From contig JAIRRF010000222.1 of the NCBI GenBank assembly GCA_031256115.1, forward strand, positions 1-7,180: DNA of 7,180 nucleotides, given 5' to 3'. Every line of letters begins with the position of its first letter. Within the stretch, counting starts at the first letter, position 1. Below are positions 1 to 6,132 of this stretch, piece by piece. This DNA comes from Treponema sp. Lineage in GTDB: Bacteria; Spirochaetota; Spirochaetia; Treponematales; Breznakiellaceae. Made by a program: the position numbers and the translations under genes. The notes under the pieces were generated by a model. The model worked only from the letters and a program-made list of their open reading frames with translations. It was not told where the DNA came from and did not search any database.

Positions 1-41
1 ACTGTGAAAGATAGTAATAAAATGCATGCCTGAATTTTCAT
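1..41 (-). CDS. 5' fragment of an exported protein, cut by the window edge
   Basis: An ATG at 39-41 opens a frame that stays open to the window edge and reads M-K-I-Q-A-C-I-L-L-L-S-F-T. A basic residue followed by a hydrophobic stretch is the opening of a Sec-type signal peptide. A strong purine-rich ribosome binding site (47-54) sits 5 bases upstream, inside the end of the preceding lipoprotein gene. The TAATAA stop region of that gene overlaps the ATG (TAATAATG), so the two genes are almost certainly co-transcribed and translationally coupled. Only 13 codons are visible, so the mature protein and its function cannot be named. The Cys at position 6 is too early to be a lipobox cysteine. The export prediction is inference from a very short piece. 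Confidence 0.65.
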   Translation of the reverse strand, partial: MKIQACILLLSFT

Positions 42-43
42 TA

Positions 44-1069
44 TTACCCCCTTGAAATGTAGAGCAGCCGTTCTGCCAGCCTGCCCCTGGCTTTTTCCGC
101 TTCTTTTAAAAACCAACTGCGGAAAAGACTTTCCCCGGCCAGGGCCCGCATGGCGCCGGATGCATAAAGAGTAGAAGGATTATCCGGCAGAGAAGCCAGG
201 GGCAGAAGTTCCGAAAGCAGTTCAGGTTTTCTTTGATTCACTGCCCCTGCAACGGCTGCTTCTATTTCTGCCCTGGTTTTCAGAACCGGGGCATCCTCCT
301 GTTTTAAGCCCAGAGTTTTTGCAAAGATGATCCGGCACTCCGCCGCATAGGGTCCTTCCGGTGCCAGGTTAATGCACCGTTCCGCGTGGGCCGTCAAACT
401 TCCATCCCCCGGAATATTCTTTTCTTCATACCGGGCAAAACGATACCAGTATTCGGGAAAACCGGCGTAACGGGAACGAATCGATCCATAGGCAGAGTAT
501 TCCTTTCTTCCGGCATTCCCCGTTTCCAATGCGCAGGACAGAAGCAAAAACCGCGAAAAACTATCCGCTTCCTCATCTTTGCCGTAAAGGGCGGCAAGTT
601 GTTTTTCCGCTTCATCATAGCGGCCTTCAAAAAAAGTGAGGATTGCCTTTACCGCCGCTGTAATTTCTGCCTGCATTTCCGGAGAAAAAACGCTCTGCGG
701 TTCCAGTAATTTTTCCAACCCCTGCCTGATTCCTTCCCTGGTAAGATCCCCCGCTCCCAGGGCATAGGCCCAGGACAATTCTTTATATACCGCCAACACT
801 GCCCCGGCATAATCTCCGGCTTCTTCCCGCAGTTTTGATTCGGCCAGGCCCAGGCCGGGAGCAAAGCCGCCGGAACGCTCAAGTTCGGCCAATTCATCCA
901 GTGCTGCGGATAAAGTGTCAGTTTCCATAAAACGCATATCCGCCAGGCGTGAATCCGCTCCTTGTTCGGCCCCGGCCTGAAACCCTTTCAAATCGCCGGG
1001 CAGAGATTTGGCAGCGCAGGAAACTGTGAACAATAACGGCAGCAATAGAAAAACACTCTTTTTTTTCAA
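44..1069 (-). CDS. TPR-like lipoprotein, function unknown
   Basis: A 341-residue protein in which a Lys-rich start and hydrophobic core (residues 2-14) lead to T-V-S-C, with Cys18 the likely lipidated residue. The residue at -3 is Thr, a relaxed lipobox of the kind spirochaetes tolerate. After export it should be lipid-anchored in an envelope membrane. The mature part is Ala/Glu/Leu-rich and helical. Stretches near 80-107 (GDYAGAV), 143-185 (GRYDEAEKQLAALY) and 205-254 (W-Y-R-F-A-R-Y, then N-L-A-P-E-G-P-Y-A-A-E) look like degenerate TPR helix pairs, suggesting a protein-binding scaffold. I chose the TTG at 1067-1069 because AAAGGAG lies 5 bases upstream. The in-frame GTG at 1091-1093 has no comparable site and would put eight odd residues before the signal. 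The gene follows the beta-barrel gene after about 160 bases and is coupled to the next gene. I do not recognise a named family. Confidence 0.85.
   Translation of the reverse strand: MKKKSVFLLLPLLFTVSCAAKSLPGDLKGFQAGAEQGADSRLADMRFMETDTLSAALDELAELERSGGFAPGLGLAESKLREEAGDYAGAVLAVYKELSWAYALGAGDLTREGIRQGLEKLLEPQSVFSPEMQAEITAAVKAILTFFEGRYDEAEKQLAALYGKDEEADSFSRFLLLSCALETGNAGRKEYSAYGSIRSRYAGFPEYWYRFARYEEKNIPGDGSLTAHAERCINLAPEGPYAAECRIIFAKTLGLKQEDAPVLKTRAEIEAAVAGAVNQRKPELLSELLPLASLPDNPSTLYASGAMRALAGESLFRSWFLKEAEKARGRLAERLLYISRG
47..54 (-). promoter_or_regulatory. Ribosome binding site for the downstream exported protein
   Basis: The minus strand reads CAAGGGGG, ending 5 bases before the ATG at 41. It lies within the last codons of the lipoprotein gene, so ribosomes finishing that gene can restart at once. 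It supports the reality of the cut-off gene at the window edge. Confidence 0.6.
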
Positions 1070-1074
1070 AACAA

Positions 1075-1081
1075 CTCCTTT
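1075..1081 (-). promoter_or_regulatory. Ribosome binding site that fixes a TTG start
   Basis: The minus strand reads AAAGGAG, close to a consensus Shine-Dalgarno sequence, 5 bases before the TTG at 1067-1069. It decides the start of the lipoprotein gene: the upstream GTG at 1091-1093 would place this motif inside the coding region. Confidence 0.75.
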
Positions 1082-1158
1082 CCCCCAAATCACCTCTTAT
1101 AGGGAAAAAAGATTGTTCTTGCTTGTATCAAATGGAAAAAATTTATATATTCATAAAG

Positions 1159-1179
1159 AAAAAATCCGGGCCCAGCCGG
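1159..1179 (-). terminator. Weak intrinsic terminator candidate after the beta-barrel gene
   Basis: On the minus strand CCGG-CTGGGC-CCGG (1166-1179) can form a four-pair all-GC stem with a six-base loop, followed by A and six Ts (1159-1164). It begins about 53 bases after the TAA of the beta-barrel gene (1233-1235) and before the lipoprotein gene, the right place for a terminator. The stem is short and the flanking bases do not extend it, so it may only attenuate, letting some transcripts run on into the lipoprotein gene. The rest of the 1070-1232 gap is AT-rich; I see no convincing promoter in it. Confidence 0.35.
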
Positions 1180-1232
1180 TAATTGTTAGATACGGAGAAA
1201 TTTACAACCTGGAATAGACATCAAGATATGAA

Positions 1233-3830
1233 TTAATCCCGGTTTAACTGTCGGCCTATGCCAAGGCTAGGCCGCATGGTCAGGAGAGGATCTCCGAAAC
1301 GTCTGACTAAGGTAAAATCCAATCCTGTCTCCACATAGGAGTTTTTTCGGAAAAAATACTGAACAGAAGTGCCGAATTTAAATGCATTAAGGATATAATC
1401 AGGCATTTGATTGAACTGATTGGCCAGGCCTAATGCAAGCCTGCCGTTTAGCTGCCACTGATCGTCAAAAATGCGCTGATACCGGATCCCTGCCAAAAAT
1501 TCTCCAAATATGTTAACAACAGGATCATCGAACTTTTTCCGGTGATTCAAATATAGAAAACTTAGTTCATATTCCATACCAATCTTGTTCCGGCCTTCCT
1601 GGAAGGGAAGCCAGGCATAACGCAAACTTGCCCCCAGAGGGTTAATTGGTTCCAATATGCTTGTTTCCCGTCCCTCCAGTTTAATATGCTCAAAACCTGC
1701 CGCAGGAATCATGGGAGCCCAGGCCAAAGAGATAAGGTATTCGCGTCTCAGCCGGTACTCTGCCGGATCCGGCAAAGCTTCTCCGGATACGACGGACGAT
1801 TCCGGCGTGGGTTCGGAATCATATGATTTGAATTGTTGAAGGCCCGTACCGGGCAGTCTAAGGCCTGTTTCGCTATTCCGGTTAAACTGCCAGCCTATGC
1901 CAAGGTTTGGCCGTAAGACACTGCGGGTTTTCTTTGTAAGGATAAATACCAGGTCAAGTCCGGCTTCTACATAGGCGTTATTCCAGAAAAAGTACTGGGC
2001 CGAAGCGCCGATATCAAAAGCAAAACCATAATTTATTAGTGTATGCCTTTTTGTATAGTTGCCGGTGTAATAATCATAATTATACTCGGTTATGTAGTCA
2101 TAGGCATTTGCAGCACCTATTGCGGCTCTGCCATTGATCTGCAGGAACTTGTCAAGCACTCGTTGATACCGGATGCCCGCAAGCAATTCACTAATTGATT
2201 CGAAACCACGATCAACAGAATTAAAAGTGTGCCGGTTTTTGTGTTCCTGCAGGGAAAGTTCAAATTCAAAACCCAGTTTGTTTCTGCCCCAGCGGTAGGG
2301 AAGGTAGGCATACCGTATATTTACTCCCAGGGGGTTAACGGGGGATAAATATTGGTCAGCCCGTTCATTTTGCTCAACGTTAGTTCCATAACCGGTAGAA
2401 AAATATTTTCTGTCGCGTCCATACAAATCAATGCCGAACAGAGGAATCATGGGAGACCAGCCAAAAGACAGGAGATGCTCGTTCCTGGGAATATCTGTTA
2501 CGGGGACCGAATAGTCGTTTCCTCGTTTTAACCCTTCAGATACTTCAGCATATTCCGCCCATCTGCCCATCTGCAAGCCCAAACCCAGGCTGGGGCGGAA
2601 CACCAGGTGATTTTGTCCTTTCATATGCAGTAAAGTGTCGCCGAACAACAAGACATATTGGATGTCCAGTCCCGTTTCGGCATATAAATTTTTCCAGAAA
2701 AAATACTGGGTGGAGTACCCAAAATTAAAATAGAGCGGCCATGCAGTAATTATTTTATCTGAATCATCTCTTTCGCTGTGATAAGAAGATCCACTCCCTA
2801 TGCCAAGCCGCATATTGTGCTGCCAGCGCTCTGTTTTTGGTAATTGCCAGAGCAGGTTAAGCGTCAAGCTGCTTATTGTGTCTAGGAAGCGGAAGGAATT
2901 GTCATTGGCATCGGCCCAGTCTTTTTGTATTTCCTTGTCAATCAGAAAAAAAAGCTGCGCTTCCAAACCAAAATTACCAGCCCAGATTTTCTCGGGGATC
3001 CAGCCCAGCCGGAAATAATATCCACGGGGATTGAATTTATCCAGTTGCTGTATTTCTGAGCCGTTTACTTCTTTCCAGGCATTCTCTGTGTCAAATGCCG
3101 CTATCATGGGTGCATAGCCAAAAGAAAAGGTAAAATCCGTATTTTTTCTTAACCCTGCCTTAACTTGCCCAAGAACTGTCCACAGTCCGCCGGGATTACG
3201 GATAAAAATATCATATTCGCCCTCTTGTAGAGCATTCCGGTTAAAGCTGAGAACTGCCTGGCTTCCGTCGATCTCAATTCTATCGGGCAGGATCACATCC
3301 TGTCGGTTTTCCAGGCTGACACCTGTCCAGTCAAAATGCTTATTAGGCCTAACCAGGGCAAATTCTGATTCGGCTGTAAAACCCTTCCCAATAACTGTTA
3401 TAACAGCAGTTGAATCCACAATTTCGTAGTACAGGGCGTAGAAAGGCCGGTACCCTTCCGCTGCAGGTTCTATGGCAGGCTGTACCAAAAAATTCTGCCA
3501 TTCAGACCGGCCATCCAGCAGGTTCATTGCATTATAGCTTATGATCCGGTACCGGTAGCTGCCCGCATTAAGAGACAGTTCAATTTTATTGATCTTTGTT
3601 TCTATTTTTTCAATAAAAATAAAACCTGTTTCTTTTATTTGTTCAATTTCCACCTCGTACCGGAAGGCTTCGGGAACAGCGGGAAAATAAATAATCTGGG
3701 AAACCTTAAAGCCTTCTTCCGTTTTTTTAATTAAAAATCCGCTTTCATTATCCTGGGTATATAGAAAGGAAGTACATGCAATCATAAAAAACAACAGGAA
3801 AAAATACAGCCGGATTTTAGGGCTTTCCAT
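1233..3830 (-). CDS. Exported protein with three tandem beta-barrel units, probable outer membrane
   Basis: An 865-residue protein. Residues 1-26 form a signal sequence (hydrophobic core 8-18). M-I-A-C (Cys19) could be a relaxed lipobox, otherwise cleavage is likely near 26. Residues about 33-118 look like an Ig/Fn3-type domain (R-Y-E-V-E-I, G-S-Y-R-Y-R-I). Residues about 136-225 resemble an IPT/TIG-like fold (I-T-V-I-G-K-G-F, then Y-D-I-F-I-R-N-P-G-G). Three homologous units follow at about 232-424, 451-651 and 697-864, made of alternating aromatic strands such as V-Q-Y-F-F-R-K-N-S-Y-V-E-T-G-L-D and ending in R-P-S-L-G-I-G-R-Q. That pattern fits outer-membrane beta strands, about eight per unit. 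The gene starts inside the FecR gene (14-base overlap), with GGAG 6 bases before the ATG, so it is coupled to it. I cannot name a substrate; a pore, adhesin or structural role are all possible. The final residue is Asp rather than the aromatic that often ends barrel proteins, although L-G-I-G-R-Q-L is close to a terminal strand. Confidence 0.85.
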   Translation of the reverse strand: MESPKIRLYFFLLFFMIACTSFLYTQDNESGFLIKKTEEGFKVSQIIYFPAVPEAFRYEVEIEQIKETGFIFIEKIETKINKIELSLNAGSYRYRIISYNAMNLLDGRSEWQNFLVQPAIEPAAEGYRPFYALYYEIVDSTAVITVIGKGFTAESEFALVRPNKHFDWTGVSLENRQDVILPDRIEIDGSQAVLSFNRNALQEGEYDIFIRNPGGLWTVLGQVKAGLRKNTDFTFSFGYAPMIAAFDTENAWKEVNGSEIQQLDKFNPRGYYFRLGWIPEKIWAGNFGLEAQLFFLIDKEIQKDWADANDNSFRFLDTISSLTLNLLWQLPKTERWQHNMRLGIGSGSSYHSERDDSDKIITAWPLYFNFGYSTQYFFWKNLYAETGLDIQYVLLFGDTLLHMKGQNHLVFRPSLGLGLQMGRWAEYAEVSEGLKRGNDYSVPVTDIPRNEHLLSFGWSPMIPLFGIDLYGRDRKYFSTGYGTNVEQNERADQYLSPVNPLGVNIRYAYLPYRWGRNKLGFEFELSLQEHKNRHTFNSVDRGFESISELLAGIRYQRVLDKFLQINGRAAIGAANAYDYITEYNYDYYTGNYTKRHTLINYGFAFDIGASAQYFFWNNAYVEAGLDLVFILTKKTRSVLRPNLGIGWQFNRNSETGLRLPGTGLQQFKSYDSEPTPESSVVSGEALPDPAEYRLRREYLISLAWAPMIPAAGFEHIKLEGRETSILEPINPLGASLRYAWLPFQEGRNKIGMEYELSFLYLNHRKKFDDPVVNIFGEFLAGIRYQRIFDDQWQLNGRLALGLANQFNQMPDYILNAFKFGTSVQYFFRKNSYVETGLDFTLVRRFGDPLLTMRPSLGIGRQLNRD
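1239..1742 (-). repeat. Beta-barrel unit C (third, C-terminal copy)
   Basis: Residues 697-864 of the 865-residue protein. About eight strands can be picked out by alternation: near 699-708, 732-742, 747-760, 772-786, 791-802, 814-826, 831-844 and 850-861. It shares W-x-P-M-I-P, P-V/I-N-P-L-G, G-R-N-K-I/L-G, L-L/F-A-G-I-R-Y-Q-R and R-P-S/N-L-G-I-G with unit B. It is shorter than the other copies, mainly through smaller loops. Confidence 0.75.
1878..2480 (-). repeat. Beta-barrel unit B (middle copy)
   Basis: Residues 451-651. It is closest to unit C: the segment S-P-V-N-P-L-G-V-N-I-R-Y-A-Y-L-P-Y (496-512) matches E-P-I-N-P-L-G-A-S-L-R-Y-A-W-L-P-F (727-743) nearly position by position. It carries a long Tyr/Asn-rich loop near 577-597 that is absent from unit C. 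An acidic, Pro-containing linker (about 652-696) separates it from unit C. Confidence 0.75.
2559..3137 (-). repeat. Beta-barrel unit A (first, most diverged copy)
   Basis: Residues 232-424. It aligns with the other units at F-G-Y-A-P-M-I (237-243), F-N-P-R-G-Y-Y-F-R-L-G-W-I-P (266-279), the S-T-Q-Y-F-F-W-K-N-L-Y-A-E-T-G-L-D segment (373-389) and R-P-S-L-G-L-G-L-Q (412-420). The middle strands (near 317-345) have drifted most. A linker of about 26 residues joins it to unit B. Confidence 0.7.
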
Positions 3831-6132
3831 ACAGTACTCCAGGGTTTTGTGTTGTCAGCGTCCTGATGTTTGCCGACCCTTGGGTTACGATTAAGCGGTT
3901 TGCCGTACTGGGTAATCCCCAGTTTCCCTGCCCGTCTTTTTCAAATATCTGCCACACGTAAGCTCCTGCCGTTAAAATGCCGGGGTTCGTTAAGGTAAAA
4001 GCGGAAGAGGTAACTGAAGAGGGAGGAAAAACCATTTCCCCATTTGCCCGGTACAGGGCAAAGCGGTATTCGGGTGATTTTCCCTGCCAAATAAAATTAA
4101 TCGACGGCGTATTAGCCAATTGACCGGTTGTAATGGAATAACCGTCCGGCGGGAGAATTCCAGTAACTGTTCCGGTGCCGGAAATCTGGGTTAAATGCCG
4201 GAGTGGATCAACCGCTGCCGGAGGCGGCTCCGGAGGAGGATCCGGCGGCTTTATTGCAGCTCTTATCTCAAAATTCCTGACCACAGAAACAACAGGACTC
4301 GCACCGCCCAGAGCAGTAACACGCCAGTACCAGGTCTTTTCTTCCTGCAACACTTCCCGCGGCAGGGAAAAAGAGTTGGAATTTACATTTTGCCGTACCA
4401 CGGGATTGACCATTCTCTGGTTATCCGCCATTTCCACCTGCCAAGAAGCTGCATTGGGATCGTTTACCCACATTAACCGGCGATCGGAAGCATCAAGAAA
4501 AATAATTCCGTCCTGCGATGGAAGGGTAAGAACCGGCGCTGCCAAAACCCGGGGCGGAGGCGGGGCTTCTACCGGCGGCGGAACCGGAACAACAACTGCT
4601 GGGGGCGCAGGAGGGGCTGCGGCAAGCACAGGTGCGGCAGAGGGAGGGCTTCCTGAAGCAACTGTAAAATTCCTGGCAGCAGAAACAGTAGTTCCGCCGG
4701 AACCCGTGGCGCTAATCCGCCAATACCAGGTTTTACCCGCCTGCAACTGTTCCGGCGGCAGGGAATAAAAGTTGGAGTTTACCGTCTGTTTTACTCTGAG
4801 GTTTGTCATTCTGGGATTTTCTGCCATTTCTACAAGCCAGGAAGAAACGCCGGGATCATGTGTCCACAGCAGACGGCGGCTGGATGAATCAAGATATAAA
4901 GTTCCGTTTTGGGCAGGAAAGGTTAATACCGGTTCAGACGGCGGCACATTATGCTGGCTTACAGTAAAATCACCAATTGCAGATGGCGGAATGGATCCCC
5001 TAATCCACTCAGAAAAAATCGGAGTAACACGCCAATACCAGCGGCCGTTTTCCAGCCCGGTTCTGGTTATGGAATTCTCCTGTACCTGGCGGTTTACAAT
5101 GGGGGCGCTCATGTCTGCCCTGGACGATATTTCCAAATGATAGGCGGCTGCTCCTTCAGCGGCAGTCCAGGAAAAAGAAACAGAAGACTCGCCTGAGAAG
5201 GAAAGCTGGGCTGTTCTTGCGGGGGTGAGGAGAACCACAGGAACAGCGGGGATTATTTCCAGAGTGCCGGAAGGAAAGATCTTGTTTGCCGGTTCTTTGC
5301 TGCCGCTGTTTACCGGATATGCCCGCCACCAGTAATTGCCGTTTTCCAGGGGAACAGAGATCGATGAAGCTCCGCTTACCTCCCGGGTTACTGCCATACG
5401 TCTAAATCCCTTGTCTCTGGCTACTTCTACAATAACACGGGTGTCAGGATTAAAATGAAAAGCGTTCCAGGAAAAGTTAATCGGAGCTGTTCCTGACGGA
5501 ACGCCGATTATCCGGGCGGAAGCCCCAAAAGAAGTCATGGCAATCATGGGGCTTGTGTTGATTTCCCCCCGGTTATCAACCGCCAGGATATTGCCTGCAT
5601 CGATCTCTTTTCCGTCAATGTTTGCCTGTCCTTCCAGAACCGAAAGGCTGAATCCTTCTTCGCTTTTATTCAGGTTGGCCTGTCCTTCAACCTTGATTTC
5701 GGAAACACCGCCGGAAATGATTACACCCTTGGAACCGGATAGTACCTCCAGATTTCCGCCTGTAAAATCTATTTTTGCCCCTTCCTTGTCAGTCCAGAAT
5801 ATTTGAATTAAAGTATTTTCGTCCAAATTCAGGCTGGTTATTTCATCCCGAAATGCAATGGTAGCTATGGATTGTTCTATGGTTCTGATCGTATCACCGT
5901 TATATACCGGGGATGTATCCCTTAGCCTGTCCCATACAACACGATCGATAAATCTGCGCTGGGCCGTATTTTTCTTAAAAATAATGATCCCCACCGGATC
6001 TTCGTTAACTTTCAGCAGGGTATGGTTATACTCCCGCCAGAAAGCCATACCCGATGCAACGGCTCCGGACAGGCATAACAGGATTATTATTGGATCAATT
6101 ACCCTGAATTTTGTATTTTTTTTCATCTGCAT
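3817..6132 (-). CDS. Membrane-anchored FecR-domain protein with fibronectin-III-like units
   Basis: A 771-residue protein with a short basic N-terminus, a membrane segment at about 12-32 that probably stays as an anchor, and a FecR-like domain at about 55-190. The FecR part has the typical V-Y-N-G-D-T-I-R-T (76-84), then I-A-F-R-D, L-N-L-D-E-N-T, G-G-N-L-E-V-L-S-G and V-L-E-G-Q-A repeats of a beta-helical fold. Five Fn3-like units follow, at about 215-295, 300-392, 401-490, 533-623 and 665-750, most showing the strand signature W-Y-W-R or W-W-R. Proline-rich linkers lie at about 495-530 and 628-640. The body should extend into the periplasm. FecR domains in other bacteria relay signals to sigma factors, but no sigma factor gene is visible here. 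The start at 6132 overlaps the cyclase gene by 38 bases; AAGG lies 9 bases upstream. A second ATG at 6126 would remove only two residues. Function is unproven; envelope signal relay or cell-wall contact are the leading ideas. Confidence 0.88.
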   Translation of the reverse strand: MQMKKNTKFRVIDPIIILLCLSGAVASGMAFWREYNHTLLKVNEDPVGIIIFKKNTAQRRFIDRVVWDRLRDTSPVYNGDTIRTIEQSIATIAFRDEITSLNLDENTLIQIFWTDKEGAKIDFTGGNLEVLSGSKGVIISGGVSEIKVEGQANLNKSEEGFSLSVLEGQANIDGKEIDAGNILAVDNRGEINTSPMIAMTSFGASARIIGVPSGTAPINFSWNAFHFNPDTRVIVEVARDKGFRRMAVTREVSGASSISVPLENGNYWWRAYPVNSGSKEPANKIFPSGTLEIIPAVPVVLLTPARTAQLSFSGESSVSFSWTAAEGAAAYHLEISSRADMSAPIVNRQVQENSITRTGLENGRWYWRVTPIFSEWIRGSIPPSAIGDFTVSQHNVPPSEPVLTFPAQNGTLYLDSSSRRLLWTHDPGVSSWLVEMAENPRMTNLRVKQTVNSNFYSLPPEQLQAGKTWYWRISATGSGGTTVSAARNFTVASGSPPSAAPVLAAAPPAPPAVVVPVPPPVEAPPPPRVLAAPVLTLPSQDGIIFLDASDRRLMWVNDPNAASWQVEMADNQRMVNPVVRQNVNSNSFSLPREVLQEEKTWYWRVTALGGASPVVSVVRNFEIRAAIKPPDPPPEPPPAAVDPLRHLTQISGTGTVTGILPPDGYSITTGQLANTPSINFIWQGKSPEYRFALYRANGEMVFPPSSVTSSAFTLTNPGILTAGAYVWQIFEKDGQGNWGLPSTANRLIVTQGSANIRTLTTQNPGVLYGKP
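3837..3840 (-). promoter_or_regulatory. Ribosome binding site for the triple-barrel gene
   Basis: GGAG on the minus strand (within CTGGAG), 6 bases before the ATG at 3828-3830. It lies inside the final codons of the FecR gene and supports translational coupling across the 14-base overlap. Confidence 0.6.
4264..4536 (-). repeat. Fn3-like unit 4, internal duplicate of unit 3
   Basis: Residues 533-623 of the FecR protein. It aligns without major gaps to unit 3: P-V-L-T-x-P-x-Q-x-G, D-x-S-x-R-R-L-x-W, D-P-x-x-x-S-W-x-V-E-M-A, V-N-S-N-x-x-S-L-P and K-T-W-Y-W-R are shared. It is the later of the two copies in the protein. Confidence 0.75.
4543..4650 (-). other. Proline-rich linker coding segment
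   Basis: Residues about 495-530 of the FecR protein are nearly all Pro, Ala and Val (for example V-P-V-P-P-P-V-E-A-P-P-P-P). Such stretches form stiff extended rods, like those in TonB-type proteins that cross the periplasm. The segment is GC-rich and gives a Gly/Thr/Ala-rich artefact reading frame on the other strand. Confidence 0.7.
4663..4932 (-). repeat. Fn3-like unit 3, internal duplicate of unit 4
   Basis: Residues 401-490 of the FecR protein, paired with the copy at 533-623. By eye more than half of the positions are identical, much higher than to units 1, 2 or 5, so these two arose by a more recent tandem duplication. The proline-rich linker lies between them. Confidence 0.75.

Noticed and set aside
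386..709. 107-residue plus-strand reading frame and overlapping minus-strand frames
   Set aside because: They lie inside the lipoprotein gene in other frames, with no family features; the lipoprotein frame has a signal peptide and TPR-like helices.
1096..1131. Possible promoter for the lipoprotein gene: TATAAG (1096-1101) and TTGATA (1126-1131) on the minus strand
   Set aside because: The spacing between the two hexamers is 24 bases, well beyond the usual 16-18, and no better -35 match lies at the right distance. AT-rich sequence makes such hexamers common.
1233..3830. Triple-barrel gene as an autotransporter or TonB-dependent receptor
   Set aside because: There is no single C-terminal barrel with a passenger domain, no plug domain and no TonB box; the barrel-like units are repeated and short.
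4175..4768. 197-residue plus-strand reading frame rich in Gly, Ala and Thr
   Set aside because: It is antisense to the proline-rich and Fn3 part of the FecR gene. The Gly/Thr/Ala bias mirrors Pro and Ala codons on the other strand, and no fold or convincing ribosome site was seen.
6095..6132. Programmed frameshift fusing the cyclase and FecR proteins at the A8 run
   Set aside because: The FecR frame is +1 relative to the cyclase, not the -1 usual for A-rich slippery sites. The FecR gene has its own ATG and a plausible ribosome site, and fusion would put its membrane segment after a cytoplasmic catalytic domain.
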